Source: Absicoccus intestinalis
GTDB lineage: Bacteria > Bacillota_I > Bacilli_A > Erysipelotrichales > Erysipelotrichaceae
DNA length: 58,841 nucleotides
Direction of reading: 5' to 3'
Assembly: GCF_033971885.1 (NCBI RefSeq)
Contig: NZ_JALBUS010000013.1
Span: forward strand, 1 to 58,841
Position numbers and translations under genes: made by a program. Below are positions 34,761-43,743 of this stretch, in pieces. The first letter of the stretch is position 1. Each line of letters opens with the position of its first letter. Below the pieces are notes generated by a model. It worked only from the letters and a program-made list of their open reading frames with translations. It did no database searches and had not been told where the DNA came from.

Positions 34761-36252
34761 GTGAGACTTCCTTCCACTTTCTATTTCGACCATATAAGAT
34801 GGTCATTTTTTCTAACTTCTTTATGATAGCTTCATTGAGTTCTTTTTCTTCAAACCGCCATACCCAATTGTTTCCCAATGTACTTGGCACATTGATGCGG
34901 CCTCGATCATCCAATCCTAAGATATCCGCCATGGGAATGATGGCCCAATCCGCTACACTTCCAAAACAACCACGAATCATGCCCCAATGGTATCCTTCCT
35001 TTTCATCCAAATGGAGATACTCAATGGCTTGTTGCACATTTTCTGGACTGGCTGAGTGCATCCAACCAAGTACGGTATCATTATCATGGGTACCCGGATA
35101 GACAACACAATGTCTTGTATAAGAATGGGGATAATATCCACTGTTCGTATCGCGATCATCAAACGCAAATTGTAAGATCTTCATACCGGGATATCCCACT
35201 TGTTTAACCAGTTCGTACACATCCGGTGTTAAGAAACCAAGATCTTCAGCAATGATATTTAGATCACCACATGCATCATGGATCGCATCAAATAAAGCAA
35301 TGCCTGGTCCTTTTTCCCAATGGCCATGGCGTGCCGTCTGATTCGTTGCAGGAATCGCATAATATCCCGCAAAACCACGGAAATGATCAATGCGCAAGAC
35401 ATCCACAAAACGCATTTGATGCGCAATGCGATCGATCCACCATCGATAGCCATCGGCTTTCATTTTTTCCCAATCAAATAAAGGGTTGCCCCATAATTGT
35501 CCATCTTCACTAAAAGCATCTGGGGGACAGCCGGCAACAAAATCGGGATTGCCTTTTTCATTCAGTAAGAACTGTTCTGGATGGCTCCAAACATCAACAC
35601 TATCCATCGCCACATAAATAGGGATATCCCCAATGATCTGGACATGATGGGCATTCGCATAGGCTTTCATATCGGCATATTGTTGAAAAAAGAAATATTG
35701 AATGCCTTTCCAAGTACGAATAGCGGATGCATGTTCTTTTTGGATTTGTTCTAAAGCTTGTGGCTCTCGATTTCGCAACTGAGCAGGCCAAGTTAAAAAA
35801 GATTTTCCATCATGTAAATCTTTGATGGTCATGAATAAGGCATAATCATCCAACCAATCCGCTTCGGCTTGGCAGAAAACATCAAAGGCCGGATCATCCA
35901 ATCGTGCTACGGCTTTTTTCAAAACTTCAAAACGATGATCAAATAATTTCGCATAGGCAATTCGATGCGGATCATTTCCCCAATCCAACGAATCATATTC
36001 TTCACGCAACAAAAGTCCTTGATCTTTCAATGTATCAAAATCGATGAAATAGGGATTGCCCGCATAAGAAGAAAAAGATTGATACGGAGAATCTCCATAG
36101 CTTGTAGGCCCTATGGGTAAGATTTGCCAATAGGATTGTTTGGTTTGTTCTAAAAAATCAATGAAGTCTCTGGCTGCTTGTCCTAAAGTACCAATTCCAT
36201 AGGGACTTGGTAAAGAGAAGATCGGACATAAAATTCCAGCACTTCGTTTCAT
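34747..36252 (-). CDS. malQ: 4-alpha-glucanotransferase
   Basis: 501 residues, GH77 amylomaltase. Motifs: SAGILCPIFSLPSPYGIGTL at the N-terminus, YWQILPIGPTSYGDSPYQSF, VLRIDHFRGFAGYY with the nucleophile Asp, IAEDLGFLTPDV with the acid/base Glu, and VYPGTHDNDTVLGW. It disproportionates maltodextrins to longer chains for MalP plus glucose. ATG at 36252 is preferred to a GTG two codons earlier because of the spacing from AGGAAGGGG. It sits between malR and msmX in the operon. Confidence 0.95.
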   Translation of the reverse strand: MKRSAGILCPIFSLPSPYGIGTLGQAARDFIDFLEQTKQSYWQILPIGPTSYGDSPYQSFSSYAGNPYFIDFDTLKDQGLLLREEYDSLDWGNDPHRIAYAKLFDHRFEVLKKAVARLDDPAFDVFCQAEADWLDDYALFMTIKDLHDGKSFLTWPAQLRNREPQALEQIQKEHASAIRTWKGIQYFFFQQYADMKAYANAHHVQIIGDIPIYVAMDSVDVWSHPEQFLLNEKGNPDFVAGCPPDAFSEDGQLWGNPLFDWEKMKADGYRWWIDRIAHQMRFVDVLRIDHFRGFAGYYAIPATNQTARHGHWEKGPGIALFDAIHDACGDLNIIAEDLGFLTPDVYELVKQVGYPGMKILQFAFDDRDTNSGYYPHSYTRHCVVYPGTHDNDTVLGWMHSASPENVQQAIEYLHLDEKEGYHWGMIRGCFGSVADWAIIPMADILGLDDRGRINVPSTLGNNWVWRFEEKELNEAIIKKLEKMTILYGRNRKWKEVSHVDS

Positions 36253-36275
36253 AAGCACCCCTTCCTAACGAAAGT

Positions 36276-37280
36276 TTATTTTCGATTCGCAACTGTTTTT
36301 CCTTGAATGATCTCAAAGGGAATGCATTCATATTCAGCTGCTTTATGATAGTTCATTCGTAATAAAATATTTTCTGTCGCTTTTTTCGACATTTTTTCGA
36401 TATCTTGATAAATGGTCGTTAATCGAGGAATACAATATTGACCCAAATCAATACCGTCAAAACCAATGACCGAAATATCTTTTGGCACATCCAATTGATG
36501 ATCTTTGATACATCGCAAAGCCCCAATCGCAATGGTATCTGCTAGGGCAAAAACGGCCGTGATATCTGGATGCCGAGACAATAACGTGTTCATGGCCGTA
36601 TAGCCACCATCAAACGAATATCGACCCGGTTCATAATACGTTTCATCAAAATAGATCTTTTGTTTCTGCATCTGCTTAGCCGCCCCGGCCAATCGATCAT
36701 TGGCAGTATGTGAATGTGGATTTCCACCAATCACACCAATCTGGGTGTGGCCATGATCGATCAAATATTGGATCGCAAAGGCACCTGCGCGCAAATTATC
36801 GGTTGTATATGAAGAAACATAAGGATTTTGAACATGTTTGGCATCATTGGTCAATAAAACCGAAGGAACATCGGCATCTTTAAAATATTGATCATAATGC
36901 TCCAAACTACCACCTAAGAAAATAAATCCCTTGGGTTTTTTTTCGACATAGATATGATAGGCCGTTTCGACTTCGTCGCCATCTTCATCCAAATAATAGA
37001 TAGAAACTTCTTGTTCGGCCTCATCTAAGCTGGATTGCAGTTGCTCTAAGAGCTCGAAAAAGAACATGTTCGCATATCCTTTAATGATGATGGCAATGAT
37101 ATTGCTCGCTTTTAGTTTCATGAATTTTGCGTTCGCATTGGGCTGATAGTTTTCTTTTTCGATCACCTTTTCGATGGCATCCTTCGCTTTTTCAGATACA
37201 TCTGGATGATGATTGATCACACGAGAAACCGTGCCAATACTGTAACCACTCAATTTCGCAATATCTTTGATTGTCGCCAT
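36276..37280 (-). CDS. malR: LacI-family regulator, MalR-like
   Basis: 334 residues. HTH and hinge ATIKDIAKLSGYSIGTVSRV, NYQPNANAKFMKLKASNIIA; effector domain with IQYLIDHGHTQIGVIGGNPH, GYTAMNTLLSRHPDITAVFA and VIGFDGIDLGQYCIPRLTTI. It lies inside the maltodextrin operon between malG and malQ, so it most likely controls that operon through the TGTAAACG-type boxes upstream of malE and malP. GAGGAGG precedes the ATG. The symbol reflects context; the ligand is inferred. Confidence 0.9.
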   Translation of the reverse strand: MATIKDIAKLSGYSIGTVSRVINHHPDVSEKAKDAIEKVIEKENYQPNANAKFMKLKASNIIAIIIKGYANMFFFELLEQLQSSLDEAEQEVSIYYLDEDGDEVETAYHIYVEKKPKGFIFLGGSLEHYDQYFKDADVPSVLLTNDAKHVQNPYVSSYTTDNLRAGAFAIQYLIDHGHTQIGVIGGNPHSHTANDRLAGAAKQMQKQKIYFDETYYEPGRYSFDGGYTAMNTLLSRHPDITAVFALADTIAIGALRCIKDHQLDVPKDISVIGFDGIDLGQYCIPRLTTIYQDIEKMSKKATENILLRMNYHKAAEYECIPFEIIQGKTVANRK

Positions 37281-37313
37281 ATACCTGCCTCCTCAAAATG
37301 ATTAAATATAATT

Positions 37314-38147
37314 CTAACCTTTCACAGCACCGGCTGCAACGCCCTTGATAATGTATTTTTGCGCACTGAGATAGAATACGATGACAGGAATGACAGCTAA
37401 TATCAAGGAGGCCATGATGGCACCCATATCGACGCGACCATAGCTTCCCTTCATATATTGAATGGCAATGGACAGGGTCTTGAAACGATTCAGATCTAAG
37501 ACTAGATATGGCAATAAGAAGTCATTCCAGATCCACATAGTTTCCAAGATACCAACCGAAATATACGTTGGCTTCATGATTGGCAATACGATCTTAAAGA
37601 AAGTTTGAAGTGGTGTACATCCATCGATCATCGCTGCTTCTTCGATCTCGATCGGTATGGATTTGACAAATCCACAAAACATGAAGACCGCCAATCCTGC
37701 GCCAAAACCAAGATAGATGATGATGATGCCCCATGGTGTCACCAAGCCTAAAATATTGGCAATTTTACTTAATGTGAACATGACCATTTGGAAAGGCACG
37801 ACCATCGAAAATACACATAAGATATAAATCGCTTTGGTGATGCGATTGGATACACGCGTAATGAACCAAGCACACATGCTTGTGCAAATCAAGATCACAA
37901 GGACACTACCCACAGTGATAAATACGGTCCAACCAACGGCCTTCAACAATTCATACGAAGTAATGGTTTCTTGGTAATTTTCCAAACCAATAAAAGTATC
38001 TACATTGGGCAAAGCAAATGGTTCTTGAGAGATCCATACTTTATTCTTGAACGAGTTGAATAAGACGATCAATACTGGCATGACCCACCAAATGGAAATG
38101 AATGTAAGAATACCTGTACCTAAATAACTTTTGGCTTTCTTGCTCAT
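37314..38147 (-). CDS. malG: Maltodextrin ABC transporter permease MalG
   Basis: 277 residues, six membrane segments. The EAA loop reads EEAAMIDGCTPLQTFFKIVL and contacts the MsmX-type ATPase. ATG at 38147 is 1 nt after the malF stop, with AGGAGGTG inside the malF end; an upstream frame extension to 38180 lies in malF. Forms the channel with MalF. Ends in a small, glycine/alanine-rich tail (KGVAAGAVKG). Confidence 0.93.
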   Translation of the reverse strand: MSKKAKSYLGTGILTFISIWWVMPVLIVLFNSFKNKVWISQEPFALPNVDTFIGLENYQETITSYELLKAVGWTVFITVGSVLVILICTSMCAWFITRVSNRITKAIYILCVFSMVVPFQMVMFTLSKIANILGLVTPWGIIIIYLGFGAGLAVFMFCGFVKSIPIEIEEAAMIDGCTPLQTFFKIVLPIMKPTYISVGILETMWIWNDFLLPYLVLDLNRFKTLSIAIQYMKGSYGRVDMGAIMASLILAVIPVIVFYLSAQKYIIKGVAAGAVKG

Positions 38148-38148
38148 A

Positions 38149-38991
38149 TTATTGTTGCACCTCCTTGCTGCGGGTTGCACGCAATTGGATCAAACCAATA
38201 CCAACCACAATGATAAAGAAGATCACAGCTTTGGCTTGACCTACACCTTCGAATCCACTTCGTCCATAGAATGTATTGAAGATGTTCAAGGCCATCAATT
38301 CACTCATCTTGCCGGGTTCACCAGCTGTCAAAGCTAAGTTTTGATCAAACAATTTGAAGCCATTGGTGATCGATAAGAACGTACAAATCGTAATGGATGG
38401 CATCATCATCGGGATGGTGACCTTAAACAATTTTTGTCGATTGGTGGCCCCATCAATTTCAGCCGCTTCCAACACATCGCCTGGAATGGACTGTAACCCC
38501 GCAATATAGATGATCATCATATAACCAATTTGTTGCCAACATACCAAGATGACCAAGCCCCAGAAACCGAGGCGTGCATCCAAATTCATGGCCATATCAT
38601 ATTTGGATAAAATACCCGCAAAGATCAATTGCCAAATATAACCCAAAACGATACCACCAATCAGGTTTGGCATGAAGAATATCGTTCGGAAAATATTGGT
38701 TCCTTTTAATTTCTGGGTCAAAGCCATAGCTAAGGCAAAAGCGACCACATTGATGATGATCAACGTTACGATTGCGAAAGCACAAGTCAACCAGAATGAA
38801 TGTTGAAAGATCTTGTCGCCAAATGCTTTTGCGTAATTGCTCAAACCAATAAATCTGGCATCTGTCACCGTCGTAAACTTACAAAAAGACAGATAGATAC
38901 CCATGATAAATGGAATCAAAAAACCAATCGCAAAAGCAGCCATGGTCGGTAACACAAAGATCGGCCAATACTTCTTAATATTTCTTCCCAT
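38149..38991 (-). CDS. malF: Maltodextrin ABC transporter permease MalF
   Basis: 280 residues with six membrane segments and the EAA motif EAAEIDGATNRQKLFKVTIP near residue 185. It lacks the large periplasmic insert of enterobacterial MalF, as usual in Gram-positives. GAGGAGA precedes the ATG. A strong hairpin separates it from malE, which should lower its expression relative to the binding protein. Confidence 0.93.
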   Translation of the reverse strand: MGRNIKKYWPIFVLPTMAAFAIGFLIPFIMGIYLSFCKFTTVTDARFIGLSNYAKAFGDKIFQHSFWLTCAFAIVTLIIINVVAFALAMALTQKLKGTNIFRTIFFMPNLIGGIVLGYIWQLIFAGILSKYDMAMNLDARLGFWGLVILVCWQQIGYMMIIYIAGLQSIPGDVLEAAEIDGATNRQKLFKVTIPMMMPSITICTFLSITNGFKLFDQNLALTAGEPGKMSELMALNIFNTFYGRSGFEGVGQAKAVIFFIIVVGIGLIQLRATRSKEVQQ

Positions 38992-39007
38992 AACTTCTCC
39001 TCTCTTT

Positions 39008-39044
39008 TAAAAAAGCGGCAAGCGATTGAACATCACTTACCGCT
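39008..39044 (-). terminator. Attenuator hairpin between malE and malF
   Basis: A 13-bp stem with two wobbles, AGCGGTAAGTGAT/ATCGCTTGCCGCT (minus strand), loop GTTCA, then TTTTTTAAAA. It lies within the operon, right before the malF ribosome site, so it probably gives partial termination or protects the malE 3' end. Confidence 0.8.
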
Positions 39045-39053
39045 ATTGTGTTA

Positions 39054-40385
39054 TTATTCGCTATCCTTTGTAGCTGCAGCTTCTGTCTTCCATCCATCAA
39101 CGAAAGCAGAAACAACTTTGTTCCAATTTTCATCGGTTTGCTTAGCCGCATACGTTGTCAAAGCCGAACCAACGCCATTTTTCCATTCTTCACTAGGCAT
39201 TGTCGTAAAGTTCCAAGTGATCGGTGTTTTACCTTTCTTGTCATATTTTGCTGCACAGTTTACCAAGTAGTTCGAAGATTTTAAGTTCTTCTTGAATGGA
39301 ATATTGAATCCCATACCATCTTTTCCACTAGGCATTGCTTTATCGCCACCACATAATGCTTTCAAACCTGTCTTAGAAGTCACACACCAATTCATGAAAT
39401 CCAACGTTGCATCGATGTCTTCTTGACTTGCTTTACTATTAACACACCAGTAGTTTTCTGTTCCTGTACATAATCCTTCGTTCTTATCATCAACACCGAA
39501 GTAGATTGGGATCATCGCTAAGTTTTCATCACCAATATCTTTGATATCGTTATAAGCCCAAGTACCATTTTGATAGAATACAGCTTTATTGGTTACGAAT
39601 TCAGCCGTGGCATCATCACCTGTCTTGCTAGACAATTGTGTTGGCTTGCAAGTGGCATTATTGATATATAGATCCCACAAATTACGATAGTTATCTAAAT
39701 ATGTACCCTTAATGGCATCTGTACTGGAAATACCATCTTGTTTATATTCATAGTAAATAGGTAAGTTAGCTAAATGTGTCTTGAAACGCCAATCGCTCGA
39801 TTTATCCATACCAGCGGAAGTAAAGGCACTGAATCCCAATTTCTTTTTATGTTTTGTGATATCTTCCGCAACCTTTTTCAAAGAATCATAATCTTTGATA
39901 TCACTTACAGAATAGCCTGCTTTTTTCAACAATTTCTTATTGACGATCAAACCATAAGATTCGGTTACATAACCAATACCAGCCATCTTATCGCCATCCA
40001 TCAAAGCATAATCTTTGCTGGTTAATTGTTTCGCTATTTTTGAACCACTCAAATCGTAACAATAATCTTTCCAGCTCGCCAATCCAACCGGTCCATTGAC
40101 TTGGAATAACGTTGGCATCTTCTTTTTGGCCATTTCTGATTTCAATGTTGATTCATACTGACCACTCGCTGCCGTTAACACCGTTACTTTGACACCCGTC
40201 TTTTTGGTGTACAGCTTCGCTAATTCTTTCCATTGCTTATCAGCTTCTGGTTTGAAGTTCAAATAATAAACTTCTCCTTTTGAAGATGATTTGGCTTGTA
40301 CTGGCGTCGAAACCCCGGCACTCGCTCCGGCAAACATAGCAACGGAAAGAGCTCCACACATAAACTTTTTCAATACGTTTTTCAT
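39054..40385 (-). CDS. malE: Extracellular maltodextrin-binding protein (family 1)
   Basis: 443 residues. Sec signal peptide with a hydrophobic core (FMCGALSVAMFAGASAG) and probable cleavage after A31 (TPVQA-KSSS). The mature part is a family 1 solute-binding protein (EVYYLNFKPEADKQWKELA, YESTLKSEMAKKKMPTLFQV, QEDIDATLDFMNWCV). There is no lipobox: the only early cysteine, C10, lies in the N-region. That is odd for a Gram-positive binding protein, which is normally a lipoprotein. The frame reaches 40400, but ATG at 40385 has GAGGAGG at the right distance. Confidence 0.92.
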   Translation of the reverse strand: MKNVLKKFMCGALSVAMFAGASAGVSTPVQAKSSSKGEVYYLNFKPEADKQWKELAKLYTKKTGVKVTVLTAASGQYESTLKSEMAKKKMPTLFQVNGPVGLASWKDYCYDLSGSKIAKQLTSKDYALMDGDKMAGIGYVTESYGLIVNKKLLKKAGYSVSDIKDYDSLKKVAEDITKHKKKLGFSAFTSAGMDKSSDWRFKTHLANLPIYYEYKQDGISSTDAIKGTYLDNYRNLWDLYINNATCKPTQLSSKTGDDATAEFVTNKAVFYQNGTWAYNDIKDIGDENLAMIPIYFGVDDKNEGLCTGTENYWCVNSKASQEDIDATLDFMNWCVTSKTGLKALCGGDKAMPSGKDGMGFNIPFKKNLKSSNYLVNCAAKYDKKGKTPITWNFTTMPSEEWKNGVGSALTTYAAKQTDENWNKVVSAFVDGWKTEAAATKDSE

Positions 40386-40412
40386 GATCTTCCTCCTCAT
40401 ACTCTCTACGTT

Positions 40413-40479
40413 TGTAATCGTTTCCGTTAACGTTTACATTTTCTATCTCTATAGTATTGTAAACGTTTCCAAAAATCAA
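40413..40479 (-). promoter_or_regulatory. malE promoter with three operator boxes
   Basis: Minus strand: TTGATT (40474-40479), 17-bp spacer, TACTAT (40451-40456). Plus-strand TGTAAACGTTTCCA at 40458-40471 fills the spacer and is identical to the malP box. Two more, partly overlapping boxes follow downstream of the start: TGTAATCGTTTCCG (40413-40426) and CGTTAACGTTTACA (40425-40438). Suits combined MalR and CcpA control. Confidence 0.75.
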
Positions 40480-40506
40480 TAAGAAAATTAAAAAAATCGT
40501 AGAAAA

Positions 40507-41091
40507 TTAAATTTCTACGATCGTATATCCATATCCATTGATCAATGTCGCTCCCGATGGATGATGTCGAATTCTCTCAAACGACCCATATTCCGGATGA
40601 CAATGTCCATAAAACATATAGGCCGGATGATATTGATCTAAAAAATCATTAAAACACGCAAAGCCTTGATGCATCATATCCTCCAGATCGCCATATCCCA
40701 TACAAGGTGCATGACTCACAAAGATATCAATGCCTTTCTGTTTACGAATCTTTCGACGCAGCTTTTTGATTCGCTTTTCCATTTCCTTTTCATCAAACAA
40801 CCAAGCCTGTTCATACAAACCAAAGGCACCACCCAATCCTACAATTCGTAAACCATGTGTTTGAATGATGTCATCATCCAAACAGATACAACCTTCGGGT
40901 TCTTTTCCGAGATCATGGTTGCCATGTACATAATACAACGGACGTGAAAACATCGTAACCAAATATTCTAAATAGGAAGCATGCAGATCGCCACAAGAAA
41001 GGATCAGATCAATGGGATGGGTATCACGAAATTGGGTGGCATTCCACAAAGCAGGCGACTCCATATCCGAAATCACTAAAATACGGGTCAT
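40507..41091 (-). CDS. Calcineurin-like metallophosphoesterase
   Basis: 194 residues with the five phosphoesterase motifs: ISDMESP (D9), SCGDLH (34-37), HGNHD (57-60), VSHAP and GHCHPEYG. The first motif normally reads DxH; here E11 takes the place of the histidine, which could change metal choice or activity. The start overlaps the stop of the ParB/BMP fusion gene by 4 bp, so the pair is coupled. Substrate unknown. Confidence 0.87.
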   Translation of the reverse strand: MTRILVISDMESPALWNATQFRDTHPIDLILSCGDLHASYLEYLVTMFSRPLYYVHGNHDLGKEPEGCICLDDDIIQTHGLRIVGLGGAFGLYEQAWLFDEKEMEKRIKKLRRKIRKQKGIDIFVSHAPCMGYGDLEDMMHQGFACFNDFLDQYHPAYMFYGHCHPEYGSFERIRHHPSGATLINGYGYTIVEI

Positions 41092-42794
41092 TGGGGAATC
41101 ACTCCGATCACATTTTCATTGAGCCAATGCATTTGAAGGATCTCGTCTTGGGTCCATCGTGCATCCTGGCGATGACGAATCAACCCCTTTTGACTATAGA
41201 TCTCCCCATCAAATGGATGAATGTCCCCTTTGATCATAGCTTGTTTCAAATCATAAATTAGATTTTGCGTAGGATATGGCACATGCTCCGAAATGATCAA
41301 ATCGATAATGCCACTGTCCATGCCCCACCAATTGTTGTGGCCACGCACCGCTTTTTCACCACGATCCAAGATATGTTGGATCAATAAAACATAATATTTG
41401 CCCCAATGCACGATTGGCATTGCCAAATTGACGATCGTATCGCCTTGCTTTTGATAGATACCAAATTCCCGGGATGTATTGTCCCAACAAATGGAATCCG
41501 GCCCCGAAATCACATCCGCCAAGACCTCCTTGGATGCATAGCTCCAATCCAAATACACTTTGACTTGGGGATCGATCATGCCCGCTCCAATCGCAAACGC
41601 ATTGATGTTTGGAATATCGCCATATATCGGATATTCCGATTGATAGAGAATACAATGGGTCTGGGACATCGAAGCCGCAATCATGCCCAATAAGAACTTG
41701 GCTTCATACAAGCGAGAATAGAAAGTATGCACATTGGTCTTTTGGAGCAAAACAGAACAATTCATAAAATGAATCGATGGATACTCCAAAGAAAGCTTAT
41801 ATGTCGCTAACAATTGCCGCGGACTGATACTGATCACGATATCGGTTTGTTTGGCAATCGTAGGTACAATATCTTCCATCTTTCCATCATACATGTGGGT
41901 CTTGACCACGCCCCCAAAATAGGTTTCCATATACAATCGACCCAATTCATGATCATGGATCCAAGTGGATGATTCCATCGACGAATCGGCAATAAAAGCA
42001 ATCCGTAATGGATAGCTCACACTATACTTTTTATTAAATAAAGAGACTTTTCGATACATTTCCGGTTTATCGATCCATTCTTGCTGGACCGATTGCCCAG
42101 AAAGTAAACGCTGGATCTTTTCTTTGTCTTTGGCCCCATCCAGACCATAAAGTTGACAAGCCAATAAAAAGACATCGGATTGCACATCATAGCTCGCTGG
42201 ATACAAGGAACAAAAGAGATGAAATGCACTACGCACATGGGCAATGGTTTCGCCATTCCATGGATGTGTAAGATCTTCATTCAAACACTTGGCAAAAGCG
42301 ATATAACTACCAGCCTGGGTAAAATAGAGATCATTGATCTGGGTGACATTGTAAAAGTCAATATATTCATGATCCATTGGGGCTTCCTCGCCCTTTTCAG
42401 GCAAAATTCGAGTTACATTGGCACGCATGGAAGGCATGCCCACATATTTTGCGACCGACACTCGTTTATTCCCTTCCTGAACATAAAAAAGACGACGATA
42501 TTCAAACACCTGAATGGGATCTCGAATGCCTTCTGCCAATTGAGAAACATAGAGATTTTCCCACTTCATCGCAAATTCACTATCTTCATCCAAAAGGGGC
42601 ATAAAGCCTGGCGCAAACGCGGATACACGACCTCGTGTTTTCGTACCGACGATTCGATTGGTTGGAATATCGATACAACCCAAATAGGACCGATCCAATC
42701 GATCGATACGATCTACCGTTTCATCCAAAACCGGCAACTGCCCTTGCTTCCGATTTTTTTCACCCATTTTTCTGGCCTTACTGTATTCTTTCAT
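41088..42794 (-). CDS. Cytosolic fusion of a ParB-like domain and a BMP/Med-like binding domain
   Basis: 568 residues, no signal peptide. The N-terminal third holds LGCIDIPTNRIVGTKTRGR and FYVQEGNKRVSVAKYVGMPS, like ParB/Srx-fold proteins. From about residue 265 it resembles the basic membrane protein/PnrA sugar- and nucleoside-binding fold (PLRIAFIADSSMESSTWIHD, LYEAKFLLGMIAASMSQ, AFAIGAGMIDPQVKVYLDW). Annotated relatives are called BMP-family binding proteins, but the lack of export suggests an intracellular sensor. ATG at 42794 is best placed after GAGAGGG; 42800 and a TTG at 42809 are alternatives. Confidence 0.78.
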   Translation of the reverse strand: MKEYSKARKMGEKNRKQGQLPVLDETVDRIDRLDRSYLGCIDIPTNRIVGTKTRGRVSAFAPGFMPLLDEDSEFAMKWENLYVSQLAEGIRDPIQVFEYRRLFYVQEGNKRVSVAKYVGMPSMRANVTRILPEKGEEAPMDHEYIDFYNVTQINDLYFTQAGSYIAFAKCLNEDLTHPWNGETIAHVRSAFHLFCSLYPASYDVQSDVFLLACQLYGLDGAKDKEKIQRLLSGQSVQQEWIDKPEMYRKVSLFNKKYSVSYPLRIAFIADSSMESSTWIHDHELGRLYMETYFGGVVKTHMYDGKMEDIVPTIAKQTDIVISISPRQLLATYKLSLEYPSIHFMNCSVLLQKTNVHTFYSRLYEAKFLLGMIAASMSQTHCILYQSEYPIYGDIPNINAFAIGAGMIDPQVKVYLDWSYASKEVLADVISGPDSICWDNTSREFGIYQKQGDTIVNLAMPIVHWGKYYVLLIQHILDRGEKAVRGHNNWWGMDSGIIDLIISEHVPYPTQNLIYDLKQAMIKGDIHPFDGEIYSQKGLIRHRQDARWTQDEILQMHWLNENVIGVIPQ

Positions 42795-42805
42795 ATCCAT
42801 CCCTC

Positions 42806-43726
42806 TCAAAACAAACGTGGCTGATTGGACAAGCTCGAAGTCGGATCGACTTCTACGATCGTATCATTGGGCTGTACATGCCCAATCAATAACGGTGAAT
42901 ACGGATCATGGAAAGCTTGATTTTGTTTGACCAACGTTTGATTTTCATTCGCATAACAATACAAACAACCATGTCCACATGTATTATAGGCACCAATATC
43001 ATTTTGGAGCAGACACCGACAGCCTTTCCGCGCATAAGTCGTTGGTGGTTTCAAACCAATATGAAACGCATCCTCCAATACAGCCTGACTCATACATCCG
43101 GATGTATCAATGCCATACTTCGATAATCCCTTTTCCATACAAGCATATACTTTCATATCGTATGAGGAAGCGATGGATACAAAAGCTTGGCTGATCCTTT
43201 TTTGATCATCCAGAGATACTTCCTGAATATTGGGAAAATTGCGTTTGGTCTTCGCATAGAGATCAATAAAACTAATGATCACATGATGGGTATAGCCCGA
43301 CAAGGCTTTACACAATTGTGCAAACGCTCGAATATGGAATTCCACCGTATAGGTTTCATTCAACAAGATGGGATCATAGCGCCAAGCCATATGCTCGCTT
43401 CCTATCGTATCTGATAATTCGCGCATCGATTGTAAGACCCATCGTTTATTTTGAATATGCGGTTCAATCTCTTTCCCATAAGGAGTCAAAGTCACCATCC
43501 AATACATGCGATACGATGATAATTTTTCAAACTGTTGGAACATGGGACGCGGATTCTTGGTACAGAAACAAAGCAGATCGACCACTTCGGGATGAAGGTC
43601 ATAGCGATAAATCGTATGCGGATCATAGGGACTACGACTCAACACATAGCCAGCCTCAATACGATGATAGAACCAAGACGCATAGAAAGCCGGAATATCG
43701 GTACGATTGCCCGTATTAATGATCAT
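42806..43726 (-). CDS. DUF1848 family protein with C-terminal cysteine cluster
   Basis: 306 residues. N-terminal SGNRTDIPAF-like start (IINTGNRTDIPAFYASWFYH), RSPYDPHTIYRYDL, then VDLLCFCTKNPRPM, typical of DUF1848. The C-terminus carries CRCLLQNDIGAYNTC followed by GHGCLYCYAN, a cysteine cluster likely to bind an iron-sulfur centre and resembling radical-SAM-type CxxxCxxC arrangements. Function unknown. AAAGAGG precedes the ATG. It lies 17 bp after the GNAT gene. Confidence 0.85.
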   Translation of the reverse strand: MIINTGNRTDIPAFYASWFYHRIEAGYVLSRSPYDPHTIYRYDLHPEVVDLLCFCTKNPRPMFQQFEKLSSYRMYWMVTLTPYGKEIEPHIQNKRWVLQSMRELSDTIGSEHMAWRYDPILLNETYTVEFHIRAFAQLCKALSGYTHHVIISFIDLYAKTKRNFPNIQEVSLDDQKRISQAFVSIASSYDMKVYACMEKGLSKYGIDTSGCMSQAVLEDAFHIGLKPPTTYARKGCRCLLQNDIGAYNTCGHGCLYCYANENQTLVKQNQAFHDPYSPLLIGHVQPNDTIVEVDPTSSLSNQPRLF

Positions 43727-43743
43727 GACGGCCTCTTTTCTAA

